64,000 nucleotides of DNA from contig NC_050471.1 of the NCBI RefSeq assembly GCF_013373865.1, forward strand, positions 20,021,047 through 20,085,046, in the 5' to 3' direction. The stretch's first letter is position 1; every line of letters begins with the position of its first letter. Shown here in pieces: positions 1 to 12,449 of this stretch. Below the pieces are notes generated by a model. That model did not search any database. It had not been told where the DNA came from and saw only the letters and a program-made list of their open reading frames with translations. The position numbers and the translations under genes were made by a program. This DNA is from Monomorium pharaonis (taxonomy: Eukaryota; Arthropoda; Insecta; Hymenoptera; Formicidae).

Positions 1-2907
1 TGTTATAAATATAGAAGTAAAATTTTTACGCTAGTATAAAATTCTCAGGCAAAAAGCAGTTTTTGTCTTTTTCTATAATACAGCAAATATCTAATATGGA
101 ACTTAATTATTCCACACAGGAAATAATATAAAAAATTTATTTTAAAACAAAAACCTAGTGAAATAAAGGTCAAGAATCTTTATGGACATTATATAAAATA
201 CTCTATATGATCTGAAAATCTGAAAATCATATCTAGAGTTTGCGAAATTCCGCAGTATCGCTGTATGTGGTGTTTGTACGTGCGCGCCCGCATCCGCTAC
301 GTATGGCGCGGACGCACGCACACGCACGCACACACACACACATGCGCGCGCGCGCGCGCACATACATGATTCATTTGCAGCAGTGCAACACGGTATTTTT
401 CACGAATTTCCAAGCTCTGATTTTTTAATATAATTTTTACATAAAATACTTCATATAATGCCAATAAAATTGCCCATGTTTCAAGAGGTCTTAATTTTAT
501 TAGAATCTGCTTACTTGAATCAGTCATTTCCCGTGTTCTCCAGACTACTTTTTCTATAATAATAGTAAGTTAATTGTCCGAGCAGTGAATGTTATAAGTA
601 TAAGTATTAAGTTTGTTCACTTTTCAATCATTATTTACAATTTATAATATATGGAAAAATTATATTTCAGCATCAAGATTCATTGTAAACTTAAATAGAT
701 AATCTTAACTTTATTTAAATTCTTCAAATCTATTTTTTCGTTTGTAACAGCTCTCAAAACACATAATTATTTAATACACCTTACATATCGTTGCTATATT
801 AGTTCTTAATATTGAATAAAAAAATATTAATTTTTTGTTATTAATTTAGTAAAAATAAAGCGTCAATTAAAAATATTTGAATTGGATTAACTTATATTTA
901 AAATACAAATGAAAATACGAATTAACTTAATAAAAAAAAATTTGTAAAACCAAATATTTTAACAAAATTATAGTAATTTTACAGTCAATTTTTTTATCTA
1001 ACAATTATATAATTTCTTTAATAGAAATTTCTTCTATCACATCTGTTACATTTTTATATATTTCTATTGTTACTTTTTTATGACTACATAATTTATTTTA
1101 TTTTGCAACTTTTCTAAAAAATGCAAATGTCAAACATGAGACGGAAAAAAAGAAAGTACATAAAGTAATCTAAAATTTATTCTATAATATGTATAATTTT
1201 TATTAAGAAAATTATATATAGTTAGTCACATTAAACATAGTATTTTTAGTTAACTACAAATTTTGTTTTTTTCAAACTTTTACTTTATATGAGAACAATA
1301 AAAAAATTTTAAATAAAATTTAATATTAAAAAACATTTTATGTAAAAAAAATGTAAATTTAATGAAAATAAATTAAGATTGTTTTGAAAAATAACGTAAA
1401 AAGATTCAACTTTGGAAAATTGAAAAACTATCTAATTTTTATAACTATAGGCTAAACATTTTAAATATACATACAAAAAACCGTCTCATATACTAAGTAA
1501 ATGGTAACTAATATCACTTTCAAAATTTATTTTAAAAAACTAATTTTGTGAATCACGATTACTTATGTTGTTTCTCAATGACACAAGCATTTTTGTATTT
1601 ATCAAATAGTATTCTTTAATTAGAAAATACTGTAAGTGCAATGACATTTATCAGATAAAAATTCTGTAAGTGACAAACTTTTATTTAAGAACATTTAAGA
1701 ATATATATAAGTGTGGCTTTTTTCAACAATAAAGTTTAAGGATTAAATATTTTTTTAGAATCTATGTTAGACATTATACACATTATAAAATAACAGGTTA
1801 TATTCTAACAAAAATATTTGATCTTTTATTGTTGAAAAATACACACTTCATAAAAAAGAAAACTCGTAACATTGAATTTCAGTATCCTAAAGTATTTTAT
1901 TATTGAATAGATATATGTTTATAGGTAAATAATGAAAACTGTTATCGACACATGTTTTTCATGTAAATGACAGTTTTATAAACTGGTATCTAAGAATGCT
2001 TAATATATGTAATTATTGGTGAAAATTGTATATCCATCTTCTCTCATTCTAAATTCCTTAATATCTCAATTTCTTTAAAAATTGTTGTTTTCCAATGACT
2101 GACTCAAGTAAATCAAACTTTCTAGAAAAATTTTTTTACGAACAATTTTTTTGTTTGTATATAATATAAAAAAACAAAAGCCAATTACTATTTTCTATCA
2201 TAATGGAAAAATTGGAAGTGTGAAATTAATGATATTTATACAAAGAAATTGAAAAATTGAAATTAAGTTTCTTAAGAAATTGATCTTTTGATGTATGTAT
2301 ACTTACGCAACATCTTTGTTGAAAGTAATAATTTTGAAGATGATAGCCAAAATCGTATTTACACTTTACAGTCCTAGTAAAGAAATATTATATCATGAAA
2401 AATGACACGCAAATTACGATAATTCAATGCGAAATTACAAACGGATAACACGCGATGTAACCTGCTTGATTTATAAAATCGCTAGTGTTCGAAGACGAAA
2501 ATATATATATAGCCTATGGACTAATATTTTTATTTCTTGAAACCTTGAGGACACACTGACCTTTATCCTTGAAATATCTTTCACAGCCAATCACAATAAA
2601 TTCAGGCTCATTAATTTTTAATGTATAGAAGGTACTATATAAATTCAATCTTATATTATAAAACAAATATGAAAACAAGATCTTTTATTTACAGTTTAAT
2701 CCATTAGTTTTAATATATGAAACTTATTTTATCATAAAGAGTATAATTAATGATCTCATGGACATTGGCATTACATGTATCAATATCTATGAAGCTGAAA
2801 TTGTGAGACACTTTATACTCAAATGTCGTTGCGCCATCTAGAAGTAAATATTTACTTGAAAAGAATTAGACATCAATATGGCGTTAGTCCGCTCAATTCA
2901 AATCATA
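1..2907. other. AT-rich intergenic DNA, no gene seen
   Basis: Reading both strands shows only short AT-rich open frames with no recognisable domain or splice structure. Apart from one microsatellite near the left end, I see no ordered repeat or RNA gene here. Confidence 0.7.
299..363. repeat. CA/CG mixed microsatellite
   Basis: Alternating CACG, CACA and CGCG dinucleotide runs. The short open frames across it (Cys/Val/Arg-rich on one strand, His/Ala/Arg-rich on the other) are translations of the repeat and not genes. Confidence 0.9.
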
Positions 2908-3052
2908 GACCGGTATTCATAGTCGGATCTCATATTTAAGATCATCTTAAGTACTGTCTTAAGATGCCATCAGCCAATCACAGAGTCGTATTAGCATCTT
3001 AAGACATTGCTTGAGACGATCTTTAAATAAGATTCGACTATGAATACCGGCC
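2908..3052. mobile_element. MITE copy 1 (145 bp, 3-bp TSD)
   Basis: Palindromic element with terminal inverted repeats that read GGCCGGTATTCATAGTC (first bases slightly mutated at the left end) and the complement at the right. It is flanked by ATA on both sides, consistent with a 3-bp target site duplication. Internal halves also pair (TTAAGAT motifs), and there is no coding capacity. Four relatives occur in this window. Confidence 0.85.
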
Positions 3053-3080
3053 ATAGACTTACTAGAATAGACTGCTTTAT

Positions 3081-3373
3081 GGCCGGTATTCATAGTCAAA
3101 TCTTATTTTAAGACCATCTCAAGTAATGTCTTAAGATGCTAATATGGCTCTGTGATTGGTTGATGGCATCTTAAAACTGTACTTAAGATGATCTTAAATA
3201 TAAGAATCGACTATGGCCGGTATTCATAGTCGGATCTTATATTTAAGATCATCTTAAGTACTGTCTTAAGATGCCATCAACCAATCACAGAGCCGTATTA
3301 GCATCTTAAGACATTGCTTGAGACGATCTTGAAATAAGATTTGACTATGAATACCGGCCTATGAATACTGGCC
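3081..3373. mobile_element. MITE copy 2, split by copy 3
   Basis: Same family as the 145-bp MITE to its left, in the opposite internal orientation. The element is interrupted after its ...CGACTAT; the remaining GAATACTGGCC end resumes after the nested copy. The flanks do not show a clean duplication. Confidence 0.8.
3215..3359. mobile_element. MITE copy 3 nested inside copy 2
   Basis: A complete 145-bp copy starting GGCCGGTATTC and ending ATACCGGCC, flanked on both sides by TAT. The duplicated TAT belongs to the interrupted copy 2, so this is a self-insertion that fixes the target duplication at 3 bp. Confidence 0.9.
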
Positions 3374-3493
3374 ATAGCCTTGTTCGTTTTATCTGTTCTG
3401 GGTCTACTCGAAGCAAACCATAGAGCTTGTATTAATGGAGGGGCCATTGCTATATGCCTTTGACTATATAACTATGGACTGCCAGCAGCTTAT

Positions 3494-3649
3494 GGACGGG
3501 ATTCATAGACCGATCTTAAGCTCAAACATTGTCTTAAGTCTAGCTTCGAGCCGACTTGAGACTTACTTAACCAATGAAATAACAGCATTGACGTCTCAAG
3601 ATCGTGCTTAAGCTGGAACTTGAATAAGATTCGACTATGAATTCCGACC
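3494..3649. mobile_element. MITE copy 4, diverged
   Basis: Ends GGATTCATAG and CTATGAATTCC with TTAAG-rich interior, flanked by TAT on both sides. It is clearly related in its ends to the 145-bp MITEs but its interior differs, so it is an older or sister family member. Confidence 0.7.
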
Positions 3650-4203
3650 TATCTTGCAATAAAACGTGGGGCTAACATCTGCAGCGCTACAAGTACCAAA
3701 ATACGGTAGTCATAAGAACTATGTATTACTCTAATAGCAAAATGCTAGCAGATTGCGAGCAGATTGGCAGAAAATTTAATCAGATACCCATTGCAGATCC
3801 ATAGCATTCTATGTCCGCATTAAGCTCAGGATTTGTCGACAAAGCCTACTGGCATGGCATGCCAGTAGATTGATTGCAGAAACCGAGCAGGATTTGCTGA
3901 CATAACCCTGACGACAGATTGGCAGCAGAAATCAAACAGAGCCTGCTAACATGCTATGCCAGCAAATTGGTAGCAGAAACCGAGCAGGATCTGCTGACAT
4001 AACCTGACAGCAGATTGGCAGCAGAAATCAAGCAGATATCTAAAAGATTTCTTAAATCGGATATCTTTTAAGTGCAACTAGAAATAAAAAAATAAAATAA
4101 AAATTTCATTTTTTTTTAAATTATTTTTATTAACAGTACATACTAAATTTAGGACAAATTTTTATTAATTAATTAAATTTAAATTATTTTATTTTATTCT
4201 TAC

Positions 4204-4276
4204 TTGCGCTGGTTTTGAACCCGGGACCTTAGGATGACGAACCTTGTACTCTATCTGCTACGCCAATTTGGCTCAT
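4204..4276 (-). repeat. tRNA-like segment (SINE-type)
   Basis: On the minus strand the segment has an A-box-like TTGGCGTAGCAGATAGAG and a B-box-like GGGTTCAAAACC with tRNA-like spacing, then CAAGTAAGAATAAAAT. The same segment lies in the other two copies of this repeat. It is a tRNA-derived remnant and not a functional tRNA: the T-arm loop and acceptor pairing are degraded. Confidence 0.55.
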
Positions 4277-4967
4277 CGACATGGGTACTTGTTATTGTCT
4301 ACATATACCAATATGTTATAAACTGACACAATTATATTATTTTTTATAAAAACAATTAAATTTTGCAAAACATTAAAAATAAATAGCATTAATTTATTTA
4401 CTTATTAATTTCATTGTCAAATTTATCTTTTTCCATAATAATTTTATTTGCGATCTATTTAGCATTAATACTTTGAAGCGTTCAAATGGTTAATTAGATG
4501 GTTAACTATATAGATCATATATTCTAAGAAAAATTGAATAGTACATCTATTATCCTGTTTTTGTTCAGTACATGATGAATTTAGATTTTGTGCATTTTTT
4601 TGTGCGCAGTAATTGTAGACAAACTGTAATTTTTGAAAACATTATCTTTATGATAATTTTTTTAAATATCAAATGGATTTCTCATTCAGGATGTTATAAT
4701 GTTGTCTGATTTCTGCTACGACGCGCATGGACGGCTCAAAAATCGGACAGCATTGTGTGATATCTTTTATGAGACATTAAGCTGATATCATAAGGATAAC
4801 ATTTTTAAGAAACTTAAATGAAACTCTTCAATAAGATATCTCAAAGACCTCTTTTAGATATCTCTGATAAATGTTACCATTTTGACATCATTTCCAAGAT
4901 ATCTAAATGTTTTCTTTAAAAAGTTCTCTTAAAGTTTTCTGACAAGCGTATTGTCTGGGCTTTTTAA

Positions 4968-5094
4968 ATTTATCTGAAATTCTTTTATCTGTATTATTTT
5001 CTATTGGTTGCCGGTATTATACATATACTTTAAACTTATGTATAATACAAGTAACCAATAGGAAATAATATAGATAAAAGAACTTCAGATAAAT
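4968..5094. repeat. Palindrome within compound repeat
   Basis: Two arms of about 60 bases (ATCTGAAATTCTTTTATCT and its complement, continuing through the CCAATAG region) flank a very short TTTAA centre. It is present in both full copies of the compound repeat. Confidence 0.7.
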
Positions 5095-5109
5095 TATAAA
5101 AATATAGCT

Positions 5110-5428
5110 GCCTAATACTTTTGGCCAAGCCTGTATCATACATATATTTTTATATAATTAGGGATCGTAAGGAAATAAAATTATTATAATTGTCAATACA
5201 TTTTTAATAAGAGTTTAGGCATCATTTCTGTTATTTCAAATTTATCGTTATCGCGCGGTAGCTCAATACAATAAAGTACTTAATCTTTCAATACAATGTA
5301 TATCGGCGAGAGAACAATTAAACTCTTATTAAAAATGTATTGACAATTAATAATAATTTTATTTCCTTACAATCCCTAATATATTAGAAATATATGTATG
5401 TATACAGGATTGGCCAAAAGTATTAGAC
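5110..5428. mobile_element. Tc1/mariner-type foldback MITE
   Basis: Long inverted repeats with ends built on TTGGCCAAAAGTATTAG, a sequence style typical of Tc1/mariner termini, and arms extending inward past TTTTTAATAAGAGTTTA. There is no open reading frame. It moved passively with the compound repeat, since both full copies contain it. Confidence 0.6.
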
Positions 5429-5984
5429 AATGATATAATTTAATTTCTCAATAATTTCTACTGCCGCAAACTTTGTTCTTACGTTTGTTTCTATAGAAAC
5501 ATATTAATGCAAGTTTTAATTGGCATTTAAATGGCAATTAAGATTATAAAGTAACGGACATACTGTTTGATTTCTGCTGCCGATCTACCTACAGGTTATG
5601 TCAACAGGCTCTGCTCGATTTCTGCTGCCAATCTGCTGTCAGTTATATCAGCAGGTTTTGCTCGATTTCTGCTGCCAATATGTTGTCAGATTATGTTAGC
5701 AAGCTCTGCTTGATTTCTGACAGCAGTTTGCCGACATCGTTGGATATTACAGACTCTGTATAAAATTTGTTGCCATTCTGTCGTCAAAAATTGATAGCAT
5801 GCTCTGCTCAAAATCTGTTCCTGCAGGCTTGGCTATCTGGGTAAATAATGCCATGATGTAAGAAGAAAGGTGTGCTCCCACCGTGAACTAATTTTCGTTC
5901 AATTCTGCGCCTTCCTAAACGCCGCCATATTAGAACTTTTATTTACATTTTGCTACACGATTTTTACATCAAAAATTATTCAAA

Positions 5985-6155
5985 ATGCCGAGTTGTTCAA
6001 TAAAATCGTGCTCTAATTGGAATGGAAACACAAAGGGTAAACATATTAAATATTTTTATTTCCCCAAAAACGAGGATCTGCGAGAACAATGGAGATCGAC
6101 GCATGTGGAGTTGAAAAAGTTAACCTTAAAAATGTTAAGTTATAGAAAAATTTGA
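5985..6155 (+). pseudogene. THAP domain N-terminal fragment
   Basis: A 56-codon frame with the start of a C2CH THAP zinc finger: Cys4, Cys9, then FYFPKNEDLREQW, the conserved Phe-Pro and Trp block. THAP domains bind DNA and serve as site recognition in P-type transposases. The Cys-x2-His half and the AVPTIF motif are missing because the frame stops first; a GT at the AAAAAGTTAAC position could be a splice donor to the ORF that follows. Its place just inside the left inverted repeat fits a transposon-encoded N terminus. Confidence 0.65.
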
Positions 6156-6214
6156 AAACAATATTTAAAACATTTTTTAAATAATATTAATTAAAATGAC
6201 TAATTACTAAAAAC

Positions 6215-6556
6215 ATGTCTCCTCAAGATCCTTCTATCTGGATTGGTCATATTTCTAAAGACCAATTGATATATCCTTCTGAAAATTTACTAAACCCAGC
6301 AAATATTTTAGGAAAGGTTTTCAATGAATTTCATAAAAATTTTTTATCCGATGAAGACTTAATTTTCACAAAAGTAGCACTTAAAGTAAAAGAAAAGATA
6401 CCTGAAAATTGTCAAGTTCCATGGAAAGTTCTATTATGTCTTGTCAGAACAAGAACTTATATTAGACTCAGAGAATTAAACAAAAATAGAAAACAATTTT
6501 ATGCACAAATTAGAATTGCTGCTAGGTCAGCAAAAAATCAAAAATTTTATACATAG
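6215..6556 (+). CDS. THAP-element downstream ORF, unknown domain
   Basis: A 113-codon frame between the THAP fragment and the right inverted repeat. It has a block CLVRTRTYIRLRELN rich in Arg/Tyr and a basic C terminus. From recollection of insect THAP-element proteins this looks like a conserved C-terminal segment, but I cannot assign a named domain or activity. It may join the THAP fragment through an intron between the two. No DDE or RNase H-like residues are apparent, so it is unlikely to be catalytic on its own. Confidence 0.5.
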   Translation: MSPQDPSIWIGHISKDQLIYPSENLLNPANILGKVFNEFHKNFLSDEDLIFTKVALKVKEKIPENCQVPWKVLLCLVRTRTYIRLRELNKNRKQFYAQIRIAARSAKNQKFYT

Positions 6557-6901
6557 ATATTTTTGTTTATTTGAAAAGCTTTTTTAAATAAAAAAATGTT
6601 TAAAAATAATTTTTTTTACATTTTTTTAAATAATCTATTCTTGAGAATTTTCCTTATTTAATAATTTGCAATTCTATGTTTCTTTATTACTAAATTTATT
6701 TGTTTACTTAAAATTCAAAGTTAAGTTTATGCCAAAAAATTTTAATTCAATATTTTTTTCAACTTTTAGTAAATTGAATTTTAAATAGACGAAATCTCGC
6801 GGATTGATGCTATTGGTTGATTTCTCAATATGGTGTTTAGGAAGTGTTTGTGATTGGCCGTGCGCGGTAGCACACCTTTCTTCTTACATCATGAAATAAT
6901 G

Positions 6902-7361
6902 CCATAATGTCGATACTAATTGATTCCTGTTACTCACAATCCAGTACAAAGTTATATCTTTTGATTGCGTTCTGTAAAGTGCACCTATGCGTTTTTTAAA
7001 TAATAAACATTATATATATTGTAAACAAATATGCAATACGAAAATTTTAAAACATATAGTTGATCAATATCTTAAATTTTTTAAAGAAATTATCACAAAG
7101 ACATGCAAAATTATTTTTAAGAACTTAAAAAACAATAGTAAATAAAATATTAAATGATAAAAATGATAAAAATGGATAATGAGTTAAACACTGAAACATA
7201 AAAATACAGTTTATATTTTTCAAACAAGGAAAAGGAAAATGAAGAAAAAATAGAATAATATAAATTAAAATTATAAATTTATTCACGTGTGGTAATAATT
7301 ATTTATATAATATAAAATAAATTTATAGAATATAAAAGACATAAAAGTAACATTTTTTATA
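6902..7361. other. AT-rich spacer, no feature seen
   Basis: AT-rich sequence between the THAP element and the 3' end of the P-type pseudogene. No open frame, repeat or inverted end was found that I could tie to either neighbour. Confidence 0.6.
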
Positions 7362-10175
7362 TTACTGTCCTTTAAAAAGTATTAACTTCGTAAAGTTGTG
7401 TCGAATATACTGTGGTTGTTCACTTATTATTTTTGCTTCATAATTCATAAGAATTTTAACATAATATTCTATAATTAATTTTATTAAATAATATTTGTGA
7501 TTCTCCATAATATCTAACTCTTTAATATGATTATTGAAATTAATAAATAAATTATCAATATCAATATTTCGTATAGTATTTATAATTATTGATTGAAAAG
7601 CTTTTTTTTTACCTAAATTGTTTTGTAGTTTAAACAAATTAAATATTTTGTCCGCAGCAATAATTACTTGTGTCTATTCGCGGGTAATGTAAAAATCCAT
7701 AACTTTTCTTTTTTATAAATGTAAATTCTATATTTGCACATTCATGAATAAGATGAAGGCATGTTTCGCAATTAATCTGTCTTAATAATTTTCTCTCAAC
7801 AAATCCTGCCATATAAATTATAACATGTTCTTTGTCTTCAATATAATTTCTATTTGAGTAAGAATTAGTAACAGTAATTGGCATTTCATCATTATTTATT
7901 TCAGTATCAGTAACATTAGGTTGTACTACTGTTTTCCATGAAGATATTGTGAGTATATTTATCGTATCTAATGGAATACAATTTGCTGCTGCAGAAGATT
8001 TTATTTCGTTACGATGCAATAATCTTTTATAAGCAGCAGAAAATTGTATTGCATTAGGATCGTTATTGAATCCCCCCATAGCTCTAATACACGAAAAGAA
8101 GATTTTCAGGTGATCTTGTGAAAATTTGTAAGTCATTATATAATTTATTAGATTCTTTTCGACATACTCTGTATATATATTTTCAAAATTTTTCATGTCA
8201 TTAATTAACCCTAAAAAGCCCTTTTTGCTTTTAATTTGTAGAATACATTTTTTATTATAATTTTCTGTAGGAACTTTAATTTTAATTTTTGATAAGTATA
8301 ATTTTGTTTTTGTAAAAAATGAACTTATATTATTAAAAGTTTGTGGAGATATCGGTTGCTTATATCCGTAAGAATATAAACTGTGAGAATTTAGAATATC
8401 AAAAACGTCATTAATAATATTAATAAATTCAATTGTAGCAGAACAGCCTATAAAATCTTTAACATTGTTTTCTTCCAATTGTTGTAAAGCAGTTGCAACA
8501 CTTTTGCTAAGTGTTGTACTAATAATTTAACGTTCATTTTGTTCTTTTTCCATTGAATATGTTTTTTTGTCAACTTATTCGCTAAATGAAAATTATCTTT
8601 CTCTTGAAGTTCTACTAATTTAACAATAAAATTCCAATTTATTTCTTTATCATCTGCATTATATAATATACCTTTACTGGCAAAAATATTTCTTATTAGT
8701 TTATGCATGTGAGCGGCGTCTAAAATAATAAAAATTTTTTGATTGGGAATAGAAGGATGAAAAAAATATGATTTGTCTGCTAAAATATCTGCTCCAAAAT
8801 TAGCAGCCATAGAAATATTGGCAAATAATCCATCAAATGTAAGAGCAATAAATGTTATCCCAGATGGAACAAGGAAATCTAATACTTTTTTAAGTGATTT
8901 CTGCTCGTTCGTATGCAATGAGAGAATCAATCAAAAAATATGCAACTGGAATCTTCCATCTTTCATTAATGCCATTAACCAAGTACATTAATGTTTCTTT
9001 AGCAATTGGTAATTGTTCTGGTTCGGGTATAAAAGTTCCATAATCAACATATCCTACAAATTTTTCTGTAGAATGATCCCACTGAATCTGCTTACGGATG
9101 GCCGTTTCATCCATCATTAGACACCCATATAATTCTTTTCCTTGACTTTTTGCTACTTTACTTTTCATTTTCAAGATTTCTAAAGATTCCATAGAAAATC
9201 CTGGACTTCCATCAGTATTGCTATACCACGATCTAATTGTGGATGAAGCAGGTAATTTATTTTTATACACTCGACGAACGTAATCATATGCTTTATGACT
9301 ATAAAAGTGTAAGGTTAATGCAAAAGTTTTTAATTGTGGCGGATATTTTCCTTTAACTTTGCCTCTCTCTATGTGTTTAATGATGATCGTCTGAAATATT
9401 CTATATAGTGTTATATATTATTAAAAACAATTTAAAAATACAATTGGATATGTTGATAATAAATTAAATACACAATTAGATATTAGAATAGACACACACA
9501 CACACACGATTACATATTTAAAATATTTTATTTATATTGTTTCCATGTTACAAAAATACTGCAGTATATGCATAATTTCCTATCCTAATAATTTTACTAA
9601 CATGCTTATTCTATTACTTCTGTAATAAACATTATTATTAGATACATTGTATACATTGTATATTTATCATATAATAATAATAACGATAATAATACATAAA
9701 ATTGATATAAAAAATTAGTTTTTGCTCTTGTTTTATTTCTAATTGTTTTTTGCGATACTAGTTCAGCAATGGACTTTAATAAATTAATTTATGATTTATT
9801 ATTAAGTCTTAAAAAAGTAATATTTAAGATTATAAAATTAAATATTTTATTTATGTAAAAAATTATATGTTATGATGTTTTATATTAATATATACATAAT
9901 TATTTATTGCATACATATATCAAATTTTTATAATTAAAAAACATTTTTAAATAAACTAAAGTTTTGTATTTTTGTAACATTGATAACGCCAGTATTTATG
10001 TCGCGCAGAAATGTATGCCACAGAAGTCTGTAAAAAAATAGAAAAAATTAATATGGCTTGTTTACAATTTCTTTGTTACATGCCTATGTTATAGTAAGAG
10101 TGTTTAATATATATATATATTTTTTTATTTACATATATATATATTTTTATTATATATGTATAATATTTCTATTTT

Positions 10176-10347
10176 TTAGTTAATATTAATAAAGACGTTG
10201 AATTGAGTTGAATTAATTTTTTAATGTAATAAGTACCATCACATATTATAACTTACATAAAATAATTACTGTAGAGAGATAATATATGGCGCTACTTATT
10301 ACATTGAAAATCCAATTCAGTTCAATGTCTCTATTAATATTAACTAA
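10176..10347. mobile_element. Foldback MITE in P-type intron
   Basis: Inverted arms TTAGTTAATATTAATAAAGAC and its near complement flank a short centre; AAGTARYGCCA-type sequences pair internally. It lies within the large intron of the P-type pseudogene and encodes nothing. Confidence 0.55.
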
Positions 10348-10451
10348 GAGAATAGAAAATTTAAAAAAATAAAATAAAATATAAAGTAAAAAAATAAAAA
10401 TAGAAAATGAAAAATAATCCATAAAAAATAAAAATAAAAAAATTATAAAAA

Positions 10452-10503
10452 GTAATTGAATGATTTAAAAAGGTACGATCATACCTTTTTAAATCATTTA
10501 ATT
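10452..10503. repeat. Near-perfect short hairpin
   Basis: Arms of about 23 bases (AATGATTTAAAAAGGTA and complement, one mismatch) around a 6-base CGATCA loop, in the same P-type intron. It could be the core of a tiny MITE or a small hairpin RNA; nothing in the sequence decides. Confidence 0.5.
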
Positions 10504-12449
10504 ATTTCTTTATTTTTGTATAATTAAATTATTCAAAGTTACCTGTAGCACTTGATGAGCATTTGTAGAAATGAGATTATTTTTTCTCAAATTAATTAAC
10601 AAACTTTTGAAACATACAATTTTTTTCTTTTGATAATATGTTTTCTTTCTTAAGTTTTTGATTATTTTCTATTGATTAAAATATTTTCGCCTTAAAATTT
10701 TTGTATATTTTATTAAAGCACTTCGTGACATATATTCGAGTACCTTTTCTGAAATATCTTTTGAATATCTTAACATATTTGTTGTTTGAGTGCTCGTTGT
10801 TGGAATGCCGACGTTTATAAAACATTCTCTTTCTATTTCGTTTTGAGTCGAAGAGCATGTTACTGTTGATTCAACTTCCATTAGTATGTCAGATGTAGTA
10901 TTAGTTGCAACATCAAAGTCAATTATTTTTTTTACACTGAAAACAATATTATTTTTAATGTAAATATTGTTATTTTATCAAACAGATACTAATCTCAAAT
11001 TTTATTAATATTCATTTTAATAAACACACTTGTAAAACCCGGGAAAAAATGTTTCATGTAAAAACATATATAAATATACATATAATATATCCATATATGT
11101 TTATATCAATTTCATTTCTTTTGTGAAATTTTTGTTTGATGTAAAAAGATAATAGTCATACTGAAAACATAGAAACTAATTTTAAAACTAATTTTTGCAT
11201 TGCTTTTTTTTAAAAAAGCTAAGTATGAAAAATTGATAGCTGAAAAGCATTCATAATTAAGATTAAAAATTCTTTCTAAAATTTTAGAAAATTTTCTTTA
11301 TTCTTTATTATTTTATTTTATATTAAAAAGGTAATTATTCAGTTAATTATTAAATAATAATTTAGCTAATATTACTTTAAATCAGTAGAATTTGGAAATA
11401 TTGATGGTATGGATCCATTATGTAGACGTAATGCAGATAATCCAATTTTATTGAAATCATTATTGATAAAATGTTCTTCACATACTGCACTATAAGTTTT
11501 TATTATTAAGTTTTAAGAATTGTAATTGCAAATAACTTCCTTCTATTTGTTCCTTAAATCAAGATTCTTTGGAAATCTATATAATAAAATATTTATTTTA
11601 GGTTAAGAGCGTGTCAATAATAATATTTATATAAAAATGCATATTATGTAAATGAAACAATAAAGGAAAAAACGAAAAGGAATAAATAACGTACGTGAAT
11701 AAAGCCACTTGCTTTTTTAATGTTTTTCTTTTATACGCAGAATTATTACAATTTTTTACTACGCAATATTTCATTTTTTAATCTGCAGTTTTAATTAAAC
11801 ACGTACACTTTACAAAATCAAAACAGATTATCATTTGATCCACTTCTTCTATCATCAAGATTTCATCGTTCACCGTATTTTAGTCACAGTATAAGTATAT
11901 ACCGTAGCAACAGTGAGCGTCGGCACCTTTGATGTAAGTGGTAACCGATCACGTGACCGTCAGCCATATTCCTGATTGTACGAGAGCGCTTCATTTGAAC
12001 AATATTAAGAGACGACGCAGTAGTATCTCGCGCAAAGTATTTTTAAATCAGATTAATTTTAATTTAATTTTTATATAACTATATTATAATTTTTGTGTAA
12101 GTATATGTAAGTATATGTAGATTAATTTCTTATTTCTAATATCATTATATTTTAGTAACATATTAATGGAATTATAAAATTAAAAAATATTAAAGTAAAT
12201 AAAAATGACTGTAGTCTTATTTTATATATGTGTATATACCCAGACAGCACAAGATATCTTATGGATATCCGTTTTATGTCCATTTCTTGTCCTAATGTCC
12301 ATGGACCTTATAAGGATATCCATAGGATATACATTTGTGGACATTGAAGGGATATCCTAAAATGGACCACTTTGTATGTCCATATGCTATCCTTATTTGT
12401 ACTCGCTCCGCCAACACCATCTGCATGCACAAGTGAATTAAAAAACAAT

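Larger units (their letters stand above)
3731..5842 (-). mobile_element. Compound repeat element, copy A
   Basis: About 2.1 kb that reappears almost unchanged and inverted inside the Gypsy gag further right. The outer zones are arrays of degenerate units around GCTGCCAATCTGCTGTCAG; the outer end reads CCCAGATAGCC (seen here as GGCTATCTGGG) and the other end GCAAAATGCTAGC. Inside are a tRNA-like segment, a palindrome, a Tc1-type foldback unit and an internal GTCTGGGC terminus, so this is a nest of elements. No transposase is encoded. The left flank lacks a clear duplication. Confidence 0.75.
5851..6893. mobile_element. Short THAP-type DNA transposon (P-like)
   Basis: Terminal inverted repeats of 25 bases match exactly (CATGATGTAAGAAGAAAGG and continuing). 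Both ends are flanked by AAATAATG, an 8-bp target duplication as expected for the P superfamily. It inserted directly beside the compound repeat. Inside are a THAP-domain fragment and a second short ORF, but no complete transposase catalytic domain, so it is probably non-autonomous. Confidence 0.8.
7362..11774 (-). pseudogene. P-element/THAP9-type transposase, degenerate
   Basis: Exons on the minus strand can be followed by splice signals: 11774-11695 (ATG, CVVKNC of the THAP finger), 11576-11376 (FPKN, CEEHF, SIFP), 10936-10543 and 9390-7362. The last exon carries the P-type RNase H-like core with KQIQWD, VDYG, TFDGL, DAAHMHKLIRN and LANKLTKKHIQW, followed by the late domain with IRAMGG. The family cuts and pastes DNA using an N-terminal THAP finger. 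Defects: in-frame stops in exon 2 (one at an expected Trp) and exon 3, and frameshifts near 8,900, 8,490 and 7,650. Full family layout is otherwise present. The alternative, a domesticated THAP9-like gene, is unlikely given the lesions. Terminal repeats were not identified. Confidence 0.85.

Noticed and set aside
4204..4276. Functional tRNA gene
   Set aside because: A and B boxes are present but stems are degraded and the segment recurs inside transposed repeats, so it is a tRNA-derived remnant.
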